From positions 1 to 16,178 of the forward strand of contig JAJDVB010000108.1 in the NCBI GenBank assembly GCA_022826345.1: 16,178 nt of DNA, read 5' to 3'. The notes under the pieces are model-generated. The model ran no database searches. It had not been told where the DNA came from and was given only the letters and a program-made list of their open reading frames with translations. The DNA is from Alphaproteobacteria bacterium. Its GTDB lineage: Bacteria > Pseudomonadota > Alphaproteobacteria > UBA828. The position numbers and the translations under genes are program-made. Below, piece by piece: positions 7,984 through 14,521 of this stretch (position 1 is its first letter; each line of letters begins with the position of its first letter).

Positions 7984-8670
7984 CTACCGGTTGGCGAGGG
8001 GTTCCAGGTCGTCGAGGTAGGCGAGCACCCGATCGAGCGGCTCGACGTCGCAATACTTCATGTCGATGTCGAATAGGTTCCATTCGACCGCCGCAGGCAC
8101 GCGGTCGCCGACGCACTCGCGCACCACGACGGTGCGGAAACCCTCGCCGAGCGCATCCTCCACCGTGTGCCTGACGCAGCCGGCCATGGTGACGCCGGTA
8201 CAGATCAGCGTGTCGATTCCGCCGGCGCGCAGGATGCCGCCGAGATGGGTGCCGGCGAAGGCGCTCGGTCTCTTCTTCACGATCACCGTGTCGACGCCCG
8301 TCTCCGGCGGGATGCGGTCGTCGATCTCGCATGCAGGCGTGCCCAGCATGAGGTCCTCGAACGGCGTCTTGAGCGGGAAGGCCCCCATGTCGAAGCGGCT
8401 GCAGAAGGCGGTGGTGGTGTAGATGATCGGCACCTGCTTGGCCCGCGCGGCTTCGAGCAAGCGCTGCACGCCGGGGATGATCTGCTCGTCCATATCATCG
8501 CAGGAGAAGCGATAGCCGGGGCGGGTCCAGGCATTGGCGAGGTCGATGTTGAGGAGCGCGGGCCGCGTGCCGAAGCCCGAGCGCTGGTTCCAGCCGCGCT
8601 TCTGGTAGAGCCCGGCATCGCCGGAGAAGATAGTGTCGAGCGCTTTGCGAACGTCGTCATCCAGCGGCAT
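7984..8670 (-). CDS. Isochorismatase-fold amidohydrolase, N-carbamoylsarcosine amidase-like
   Basis: A 228-residue cysteine hydrolase of the isochorismatase-like fold. The triad can be read as Asp43 (LLNIDLANAW), Lys132 (VKKRPSAFAGT) and Cys165 (GVTMAGCVRHT), with the typical cis-peptide segment just before the cysteine. The long N-terminal arm before the first strand (about 35 residues) and the SAFAGT and GCVRHT motifs resemble N-carbamoylsarcosine amidohydrolase, which splits N-carbamoylsarcosine into sarcosine, CO2 and ammonia. As first gene of the minus-strand operon leading into HyuA and HyuB, it fits an enzyme that removes the carbamoyl group after ring opening. GGGAGG about 6 bp upstream of the ATG supports the start. 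Related enzymes act on other ureido acids or on nicotinamide, so the exact substrate is an inference from context. Confidence 0.85.
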   Translation of the reverse strand: MPLDDDVRKALDTIFSGDAGLYQKRGWNQRSGFGTRPALLNIDLANAWTRPGYRFSCDDMDEQIIPGVQRLLEAARAKQVPIIYTTTAFCSRFDMGAFPLKTPFEDLMLGTPACEIDDRIPPETGVDTVIVKKRPSAFAGTHLGGILRAGGIDTLICTGVTMAGCVRHTVEDALGEGFRTVVVRECVGDRVPAAVEWNLFDIDMKYCDVEPLDRVLAYLDDLEPLANR

Positions 8671-8803
8671 CGCTGCCTCCCGCCGTTACCTGCTCATGGT
8701 ATGCCACGGTGGGGCCAGGAGCGACAGGTCGGGAGCGACGGGTTTGATTCGGCGCCGGCCGCTCTCTAGCCTAGCCGGCGAGGTCGAACGGGAGGCACGC
8801 GCC
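8671..8803. promoter_or_regulatory. Divergent control region between the hydrolase-HyuAB operon and the HyuB2-transporter run
   Basis: This 133-bp gap separates two divergent start codons and must hold the start signals for both directions unless transcription enters from elsewhere. On the plus strand a weak sigma70-like pair is visible: TTGATT at 8744-8749 and TAGCCT at 8767-8772, 17 bp apart. Around the second box lies a perfect 7-bp inverted repeat, CGCCGGC at 8753-8759 and GCCGGCG at 8774-8780, that could be an operator or a chance event in GC-rich DNA. No good minus-strand promoter was seen. The boxes are tentative. Confidence 0.4.
8790..8795 (+). promoter_or_regulatory. Shine-Dalgarno GGGAGG that fixes the HyuB2 start
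   Basis: GGGAGG lies 8 bp before the ATG at 8804. It argues for that codon over the upstream in-frame ATG at 8633, which would run through the divergent operon's first codons and the promoter region and add 57 residues with no family similarity. Confidence 0.75.
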
Positions 8804-10564
8804 ATGGCGAACGTCGACCCCATCACCGTGCAGGTGATCGGCGGCGCCCTGCATACGATCGCGAAGGAGATGGGGCACATGCTCTACCGCATGTCCTACT
8901 CCACGATCATCCGGGAATCGGAGGATCTCGGCGCCGGGCTCTTCGACCGTAGCTTCAACACGCTCTGCGAATCGGATTCGACGCCGATGCACATCGGCTC
9001 GATCCCCGGCTATCTGCGGGGGGTGGAGCGCACCATGCACGACGATTGGCGCCCCGGCGACGTGGTGTTGCACAACCACCCCTATCACGGCGCGAGCCAT
9101 GTGCCGGACATCTGCTGCATCGCACCGGTGTTCCACGAGGACGAGCTGGTCGGCTTCTCGGCCAACACGGCGCATCATGTCGACCTCGGCGCCGCGACCC
9201 CCGGTATCGTCATCGACATTCCGGACGTGTTCGCCGAGGGCATGCTCTTCTCGGGCGTGAAGCTCTACGAGGAGGACAGGCTGAACCGCGCGCTCTGGCA
9301 GCACATCGAGACCAACACGCGCGTGCCGCGTGACGTGCTGGGGGATATCGAGGCGCAGGTCGCCTCCGCCCAACTCGGAGTCCGCCGCTTCCAGGAGCTC
9401 TACGAAACCTACGGAAAGGCGACGCTCGAGGCCGCCACGGCCGAGCTGATGGACTATTCGGAGCGGATGCTGCGTCGGCGCATCTGGGAGATTCCGGACG
9501 GGGACTATGTCGCCGAAGGCTTCCTGGACGACGACGGCGTCAACCGGGAGGTACGCCTGCCGGTCAAGGTCACCGTGCGGATCAGGGGCGATTCGGCGGT
9601 GGTCGACACGACCGGCTCCGCGGCCCAGGTGGCGACCGCCTACAACGTCCCCTTCGAGGGTTCGACCAAGGTGACGTGCTACTTCGCGTTCCGCGCGCTC
9701 CTGCTCGATACCAGCACAACCACCGAATACATTCCCCAGAACCAGGGCTCGTTCCGCCCGATCGAGGTGGTCTCGCCTGAAGGCTCGATCTTCAACCCGA
9801 AGTTTCCGGCCGCCTGCCAATCGCGCTTCGCCCAGTGCCAGCGCCTGGTCGACCTCATCAGCAAGGCGCTCGCGCCGGCGATCCCGGACAAGGTGACGGC
9901 TGGCTGCGGCGCGACCCTCTCGGCCTTCGCCTATTCCGGCGTGCGGCCCGGCGGCGACTATTGGATTCTGGTCGAGATCAACGAGTCCGCCTATGGCGGG
10001 CGTCCGGCGTCCGACGGTCCGGACTCGATCGACGAGCTGATGCGTAACACCCGCAACAACCCGATCGAGGATCTCGGCATGCACCTGCCTCTGATCTGTG
10101 ACCGCTACGAGCTTCGAGATGACGTGACGCCAGGCGCCGGGCGTCATCGCGGCGGGCTCGGCATCGTCAAGGTGCAGCGCTTCCTCACGCCAGGCTACGT
10201 CGTCCACGAGGCGGACCGGCACGAGGACGTGCCCTGGGGCTTCCGGGGCGGCGCGCCCGGCACCGTCGGCAGGCTCGAAAAATGGAACGCCGCGGCGCCG
10301 GACGAGGTGGAGAGCTGGCCGGCCAAGGTGCCGGCGACGCCGACCGAGGCCGGCGACTGCATCGCCGTCTACACGCCGGGCGGCGGCGGCTACGGCGACC
10401 CGCTCGATCGCTCGGCAGCGCAGGTGGGCGACGACGTGGCCGACGGGTTCTACACGGCCGCCGAGGCGCGTGAGAGCTACGGCGTGGTCCTGGACGACTC
10501 GCTGACCGTCGACGAGGCAGCGACCGTGGCGCTCCGCACCGCGCTTCGCCGCGCGAAGGCTTGA
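8804..10564 (+). CDS. Hydantoinase/oxoprolinase B subunit (HyuB), second paralogue
   Basis: A 586-residue HyuB-family protein beginning MANVDPITVQVIGGAL, the usual start of the family. NHPY at 91-94 stands where most members have NDPY. His99-x2-Asp102 (SHVPD) and His124 (AHHVDLG) keep the metal-site spacing also found in the minus-strand paralogue. The C-terminus carries TPGGGGYGDPLDR near 523-535 and YGVVLDDSLTVDEAATVALR, and lacks the extra tail of the other copy. It clearly differs in sequence from the divergent HyuB, so this is an old paralogue rather than a recent duplication. No HyuA is adjacent on this strand; the nearest is the divergent one, which might serve both. It heads a run with an ABC importer, a VOC protein and an amidase, suggesting action on an imported cyclic amide. 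Confidence 0.92.
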   Translation: MANVDPITVQVIGGALHTIAKEMGHMLYRMSYSTIIRESEDLGAGLFDRSFNTLCESDSTPMHIGSIPGYLRGVERTMHDDWRPGDVVLHNHPYHGASHVPDICCIAPVFHEDELVGFSANTAHHVDLGAATPGIVIDIPDVFAEGMLFSGVKLYEEDRLNRALWQHIETNTRVPRDVLGDIEAQVASAQLGVRRFQELYETYGKATLEAATAELMDYSERMLRRRIWEIPDGDYVAEGFLDDDGVNREVRLPVKVTVRIRGDSAVVDTTGSAAQVATAYNVPFEGSTKVTCYFAFRALLLDTSTTTEYIPQNQGSFRPIEVVSPEGSIFNPKFPAACQSRFAQCQRLVDLISKALAPAIPDKVTAGCGATLSAFAYSGVRPGGDYWILVEINESAYGGRPASDGPDSIDELMRNTRNNPIEDLGMHLPLICDRYELRDDVTPGAGRHRGGLGIVKVQRFLTPGYVVHEADRHEDVPWGFRGGAPGTVGRLEKWNAAAPDEVESWPAKVPATPTEAGDCIAVYTPGGGGYGDPLDRSAAQVGDDVADGFYTAAEARESYGVVLDDSLTVDEAATVALRTALRRAKA

Positions 10565-10592
10565 GCGCGGTTGCGGCGGGCGCCTTCGAATC

Positions 10593-10616
10593 GCGCGCGC
10601 CTTGCTTGGCGCGCGC
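10593..10616. other. Perfect 9-bp GC hairpin after HyuB2
   Basis: GCGCGCGCC at 10593-10601 pairs perfectly with 10608-10616 around the loop TTGCTT. It starts 28 bp after the HyuB2 stop. There is no T-run after it, so it is not a standard intrinsic terminator; it may slow transcription, protect the mRNA end, or be part of the control region of the binding-protein gene. Confidence 0.5.
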
Positions 10617-10630
10617 CGCTGGGGAATACT
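10602..10630 (+). promoter_or_regulatory. Possible sigma70-like promoter for the binding-protein gene
   Basis: TTGCTT at 10602-10607 and AATACT at 10625-10630 are 17 bp apart. The first box is the loop of the GC hairpin. The match is moderate (3 and 4 of 6 consensus bases). The 197-bp gap before the binding-protein gene otherwise shows no gene: short open frames in it have no Shine-Dalgarno or recognisable protein character. Confidence 0.3.
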
Positions 10631-10761
10631 TTCGTCAGCCGCGGTCGGGATCGCGCATGTCTAAGCGCAGAGTCGGCCGCGAGGGAGGCGAGAGCGCGGC
10701 CGCGGGCCGTAGTGACCCGCAGGCGTCAGCGCCGCAGCACTAGCTGGCGGGAGACGACGCG

Positions 10762-12054
10762 ATGAAAAAATCACGTTCGAGGAAGCTTCTTCCATCCATT
10801 ACCCGGCGTTCGGCCTTGAAGGGCGGCGCCGCGGCCGTTGCTGCAACGGCGCTTGGTGGTTTCCCCACCGTCTGGGCGCAGGACATTGCGGACATCGAGA
10901 TCAACATGCTGGGATCGGCGGTGTCGCACATCAAGCAGCTGGAAGAGATGGCCGAGGAGGCGCTCGGGTTCCAGCTCCTGCAGACGGTGGTCGACTTCAA
11001 CACCCTGGGTCAGCGCGCCGCCACGCAGCCGCGCTCCTTCGACACGGTTGAGCCGGCCTATCAGCAGTTCAACGGCATCTGGCCCACCGGGAATTTCCAG
11101 GGTATCGACACCACGAAGCTGACCTATTGGGATCAGGCCATCGGGCTCTACAAGAAGGAGGGCAAGATTTGGCCGGACGCCTGGTACGGCCAGGGACAGC
11201 ACCCGACCCAGGTGCAGTACACCTCCGGCCCCGACACCCGCGATTTCGCCGAGCCGGAGACCCAGTGGCTGACTTGTTTACCGACCAACCACAACGCCGA
11301 CACCCTCGGCATCCGCCCCGATCTGATCGGCCGGCCCATCGAGTCCTGGGCCGAATTCATCAATCCCGAGTTCGAGGGCCGGGCGGCGCTCCAAGGCTTC
11401 CCGCAGATCGGCCTCATGGACCTCGCCATGGCGATCGAGGCTCAGGGAATGATGACCTACGGCAACAAGGGCAACATGACCCGGGACGAGATCGACCAGA
11501 CCATCGAATACCTGATCGAGCTCAAGCAGAAGGGTCACTTCCGCTCGTTCTGGCTCACCTTCAACGAATCGGTAAACCTGATGCTCTCGGGCGAGGTGGT
11601 GATCCAGTCTATGTGGTCGCCGGCGGTGACCGCGGTTCGCTCTCAAGGCGTGCCCTGCATCTACAGCGACCTGAACGAGGGCTATCGCTCCTGGGGCATC
11701 GGCTTCCTGCTCTCCAAGTACGTGGAAGGCAAACGGCTGGGCGCGGTCTACGACTTCTTCAACTGGTATTATTCGGGCCCGGCCGGCGCCTTCTTCGCGC
11801 GCCAGGGCTACTACATGCCGACGCCTGAGCAGACCAAGCAGCATCTGCCGGCCGACGAATGGGACTTCTGGTTCGAGGGCAAGCCTGCCGTGAACGAGAT
11901 CAAGGATCCCTTCGGCAATGTGATGGAGAAGCCGGGCACCATACGCGATGGTGGTTCCTGGAAGAACCGCATGGGCCGGGTCGCAATCTGGAACTCGACG
12001 ATGGACGAGAATGCCTACGTCATCCAGCGCTGGAACGAGTTCCTGACAGCCTAG
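10762..12054 (+). CDS. Tat-exported ABC substrate-binding protein, spermidine/putrescine (PotD) type
   Basis: A 430-residue periplasmic binding protein. The N-terminus is a twin-arginine signal: basic region, TRRSALKGG at 14-22, an alanine-rich core and a likely cleavage after FPTVWA (residue 39) before QDIADIE. The mature protein has the two-lobed layout of extracellular solute-binding proteins that pair with PotB/PotC permeases, for example GRAALQGFPQIGLMDLAMA and WSPAVTAVRSQG in the hinge and second lobe. GGGAG at 10749-10753 supports the ATG. Tat export implies folding before secretion, common for this class in alphaproteobacteria. Linked to two permease genes and to ring-amide hydrolases, it probably captures the cyclic amide or a related cationic amine, but the ligand cannot be read from the sequence. 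Confidence 0.88.
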   Translation: MKKSRSRKLLPSITRRSALKGGAAAVAATALGGFPTVWAQDIADIEINMLGSAVSHIKQLEEMAEEALGFQLLQTVVDFNTLGQRAATQPRSFDTVEPAYQQFNGIWPTGNFQGIDTTKLTYWDQAIGLYKKEGKIWPDAWYGQGQHPTQVQYTSGPDTRDFAEPETQWLTCLPTNHNADTLGIRPDLIGRPIESWAEFINPEFEGRAALQGFPQIGLMDLAMAIEAQGMMTYGNKGNMTRDEIDQTIEYLIELKQKGHFRSFWLTFNESVNLMLSGEVVIQSMWSPAVTAVRSQGVPCIYSDLNEGYRSWGIGFLLSKYVEGKRLGAVYDFFNWYYSGPAGAFFARQGYYMPTPEQTKQHLPADEWDFWFEGKPAVNEIKDPFGNVMEKPGTIRDGGSWKNRMGRVAIWNSTMDENAYVIQRWNEFLTA

Positions 12055-12150
12055 CGGTGCGCGATTCGGTTGCGACCGTGAGTACGTTTGACCTTGCCGC
12101 CTCCGTGATGCCGCCAATTTGGCACATCGCGGGGGCGGCAGCGCAGGTGT

Positions 12151-12187
12151 CCGGGCGGAGCGACGCGCCAGCGCGTGCTCCGTCCGG
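12151..12187. other. Strong hairpin between the binding-protein and permease genes
   Basis: Positions 12151-12161 pair with 12177-12187 (one G-U pair), and after a single bulged G at 12162 positions 12163-12167 (ACGCG) pair with 12172-12176 (CGCGT) around the loop CCAG. This gives 16 base pairs. A smaller stem, CCGCC at 12193-12197 with GGCGG at 12201-12205, follows. There is no T-run. The placement, 97 bp after the binding-protein stop in an operon, fits an mRNA-processing or stabilising stem that keeps binding-protein expression above permease expression. The rest of the 164-bp gap holds nothing recognised. Confidence 0.65.
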
Positions 12188-12218
12188 CTCCGCCGCCTGA
12201 GGCGGGCCCGCTTACGCG

Positions 12219-13097
12219 ATGAACGCCGCCGTTTCCGCGCTGACCCCTTATCTCAAGCGCTACAGCTCGGCGCTGCAGGTCACACCGCTCAGCATCGTGC
12301 TGCTGCTGTTCCTGGTTGGCCCGGTCATCGTGATCCTGATTTTCAGCTTCTACATTTTCAACGGGTTCTTCATGGAACCCGGCTTCGTCACAGACAACTA
12401 CGAAGGTATTTTCACATCGTTCAATACGTTAGAGGCGTATTTGGCCACATTCAAGATTACGGCCATAACCTGGGCCGTTACTTTAGTATTCGGATTTATA
12501 CTTAGCTACTACTTCGTCTTCGATATCATTGCATTCCGCTGGAAGATTTTTCTCTTCCTGCTGAGCGTGGTGCCGTTCTGGACCTCCGGTGTGGTCCGCA
12601 TGATCTCGTGGATCCCCTTCCTCGGTAAGGAAGGGCTGCTCAACCGCGCGCTACAGGGCATCGGGGTGATCGACGATCCGCTCGAGTTCCTGCTGTTCTC
12701 CGAGTTCGCGGTGATCGTCTCCTACGTCCACATGTACACGCTGTTCATGGTGGCGCCGCTCTTCAACGTGATGGCGAAGATCGACCGCTCCCTGATCGAG
12801 GCAGCGCGCGATTCCGGCGCCTCCGCCATTCAAATCTTCTTCAATATCATCGTTCCGCTCTGCAAGCCTGGCATCGCGATCGGCACGATCTTCGTGGTCG
12901 CGCTGGTGATGGGCGATTTCGTCTCGATTCGCGTGCTGAGCGGCGGCCAGGCCGGTACCGTGCTCATGTCCATGCGCAATCAGGTGGACGTGCTGCAGTA
13001 TCCCTTCGCCTGTGCCAGCGCCGTGCTGCTGCTGATCGTGCTGTTGATGATCGTCGGCGGGATCATGAGCGTGGTCGACGTGAGGAAGCAGCTATGA
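12219..13097 (+). CDS. ABC transporter permease, PotB type
   Basis: A 292-residue inner-membrane permease of the binding-protein-dependent class. About six hydrophobic segments are visible, near residues 24-47, 80-102, 108-134, 158-184, 211-236 and 263-287. The cytoplasmic EAA loop that docks the ATPase is SLIEAARDSGASAIQIFFNI at 191-210, followed by IVPLCKPGIAIG. The start ATG lies just after the GC hairpins with only a weak Shine-Dalgarno (GAGG at 12199-12202, rather far away), so its translation may be low. The last bases overlap the next permease in ATGA (13094-13097). Codons around 12400-12530 are unusually AT-rich (TTA, ATA, GTA, CTT) compared with the rest of the gene. Confidence 0.9.
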   Translation: MNAAVSALTPYLKRYSSALQVTPLSIVLLLFLVGPVIVILIFSFYIFNGFFMEPGFVTDNYEGIFTSFNTLEAYLATFKITAITWAVTLVFGFILSYYFVFDIIAFRWKIFLFLLSVVPFWTSGVVRMISWIPFLGKEGLLNRALQGIGVIDDPLEFLLFSEFAVIVSYVHMYTLFMVAPLFNVMAKIDRSLIEAARDSGASAIQIFFNIIVPLCKPGIAIGTIFVVALVMGDFVSIRVLSGGQAGTVLMSMRNQVDVLQYPFACASAVLLLIVLLMIVGGIMSVVDVRKQL

Positions 13098-13969
13098 AGG
13101 GTGGGGAGAAAATCCGCCGTGCGCCAGGCTTCATTCCGCGCACGATCTTCTTCTGGCTGTTCATGCTGTTTCTCTACGGCCCGATCGCGGTGATCGCCAT
13201 TCTCTCCTTCCAGGGGCCGCAGGGCGGGCTCACCTTCCCGATGACCGGGTTCTCGCTCCATTGGTTCAAGGATGTCATCGACCCCACCTATATCGGCGAT
13301 TTCCGCTGGCCCTTCGGCCGCTCGGTAATTCTGGCGCTGATCGTGATGGCGCTGACGGTCCTGGTGTCGTTCCTCGCCGGCCTCGCCTATCGCAAGGGAT
13401 TCGTGGGCGGCACGGTCCTCTTCTACCTGGTGATCACCTGCCTTGTGGCGCCCTCCTTCCTGGTAAGCCTCGGAATCGGCCTCGGCTTCGCCAACCTGGA
13501 GATGCAGACGCAGTGGTGGTCCGGCGGGCTCGGCGCTCATCTGAGCTGGACCATCCCGATCGGGGTGCTGATCATGCTGGCGGTGTTCGCCCGCTTCGAC
13601 CGCTCGCTGGAGGAGGCGGCGCGCGACCTGGGTGCCACCGAGTGGCAGAACCTGCGCAACGTCGTCATTCCCATCATGGCGCCGGGGATGATCGCCGTCG
13701 GCCTCTTCGGCTTCACACTCTCCTACGACGAGTTTCCGCGCACCTCGCTGGTGACCGGGACCGCGAACACGTTGCCGGTCGAGATGGTCGCCGTCACCGG
13801 CACGGCGGCAACGCCGTCGCTCTACGCGGTCGGCACCATGACCACGGTGTTCTCGCTCGCCGTCATCATCATCAGCTTCGTCGCGATCTACTTCGTGCAG
13901 GCGCGGCGCGCGGGCCGCGCCCGATCGGTGCAAGCGCGCTACGGTAAGAAACCCGACGAGTCAGGCTGA
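13094..13969 (+). CDS. ABC transporter permease, PotC type
   Basis: A 291-residue second permease, translationally coupled to the first by a 4-bp overlap. Hydrophobic segments lie near 17-39, 76-98, 106-130, 152-166, 190-209 and 246-268. The EAA loop is SLEEAARDLGATEWQNLRNV at 171-190, followed by VIPIMAPGMIAVG, and the PotC-like segment SYDEFPRTSLVTG is at 210-222. With the PotB-type partner it forms the membrane channel. No ABC ATPase gene follows; the next genes are a VOC protein and an amidase, so the energising subunit must come from elsewhere or lie beyond the window. Confidence 0.9.
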   Translation: MKGGEKIRRAPGFIPRTIFFWLFMLFLYGPIAVIAILSFQGPQGGLTFPMTGFSLHWFKDVIDPTYIGDFRWPFGRSVILALIVMALTVLVSFLAGLAYRKGFVGGTVLFYLVITCLVAPSFLVSLGIGLGFANLEMQTQWWSGGLGAHLSWTIPIGVLIMLAVFARFDRSLEEAARDLGATEWQNLRNVVIPIMAPGMIAVGLFGFTLSYDEFPRTSLVTGTANTLPVEMVAVTGTAATPSLYAVGTMTTVFSLAVIIISFVAIYFVQARRAGRARSVQARYGKKPDESG

Positions 13970-13972
13970 CCC

Positions 13973-14006
13973 TAGCCAGCATTTCTCACCAAGGTCGCGG
14001 CCTGCG
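13973..14006 (+). repeat. Short repeat with TTTCTCAC core, copy 1
   Basis: Starting 3 bp after the PotC-type stop, this 34-base stretch (TAGCCAGCATTTCTCACC at its start) matches 15924-15957 after the amidase stop at about 26 of 34 positions. The core TTTCTCAC is identical. The rest of the 102-bp gap before the VOC gene shows nothing recognised. Confidence 0.45.
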
Positions 14007-14071
14007 GTAGCACGGGCCGTCGGTTCGAAGTATCACTGCCGGCGCAGGATGCAGGCGGCGGAGCGAGGAGC

Positions 14072-14488
14072 ATGAAGCGCGTCCACATCAACATCACGGT
14101 CACCGACCTCGACCGCTCGGTCGGGTTCTACACGACCCTCTTCGGCACCGGGCCGACGGTGCTGAAGCAGGATTACGCGAAGTGGATGCTGGAGGATCCC
14201 CGCCTCAACCTCTCGATCTCGACGCGCTGCGGCAGCCCCGGCGTCGACCATCTCGGCATCCAGACCGAGAGCGCCGACGAGTTGGACACGCTCGCCGGGC
14301 GCCTGAAATCAGCGGGTGAGCGCCACGTCGATCAGGCGGACGCGAACTGCTGCTACGCGCGCGGCGACAAGACCTGGGTCTTCGATCCCGAGGGCGTGGC
14401 GTGGGAGACCTTCCACACCACCGGCGCCATTACGCACTACGGCGAAGACCTGGGGCCCGAGACCGGAGCGCCCGCGGCCACCGCCTGA
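14072..14488 (+). CDS. VOC-family dioxygenase-like protein, ArsI/CadI type
   Basis: A 138-residue vicinal-oxygen-chelate protein. The two beta-alpha-beta-beta-beta modules carry the metal ligands His5 (MKRVH), His60 (VDHLGIQ) and Glu112 (WETF). DYAKWMLEDPRLNLSIS at 34-50 and the NCCYARGDKTWVFDPEG stretch at 92-108 match the ArsI C-As lyase/CadI group, including the vicinal pair Cys93-Cys94 that binds trivalent arsenic in ArsI. ArsI uses Fe(II) and oxygen to remove the organic group from trivalent organoarsenicals. No arsR, arsM or arsP gene is near, so it may have been recruited for another substrate or may be a stray resistance gene. GGAG at 14060-14063 and GAGGAG at 14065-14070 precede the ATG. 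It lies 102 bp after the permease and 33 bp before the amidase. Confidence 0.85.
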   Translation: MKRVHINITVTDLDRSVGFYTTLFGTGPTVLKQDYAKWMLEDPRLNLSISTRCGSPGVDHLGIQTESADELDTLAGRLKSAGERHVDQADANCCYARGDKTWVFDPEGVAWETFHTTGAITHYGEDLGPETGAPAATA

Positions 14489-14521
14489 CCACACCCGTTC
14501 TCGTTCTTCAGGGAGACCCCC

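Noticed and set aside
8633..8803. Upstream ATG start for HyuB2 at 8633
   Set aside because: It would overlap the divergent gene's start and the control region; GGGAGG before 8804 and the family N-terminus favour the later ATG.
8771..10222. Minus-strand open frame of 483 codons opposite HyuB2
   Set aside because: It is antisense to a clear HyuB with intact motifs, and shows no recognisable protein features.
10657..10743. 28-codon open frame before the binding-protein gene
   Set aside because: There is no Shine-Dalgarno and the peptide is low-complexity, as expected from GC-rich non-coding DNA.
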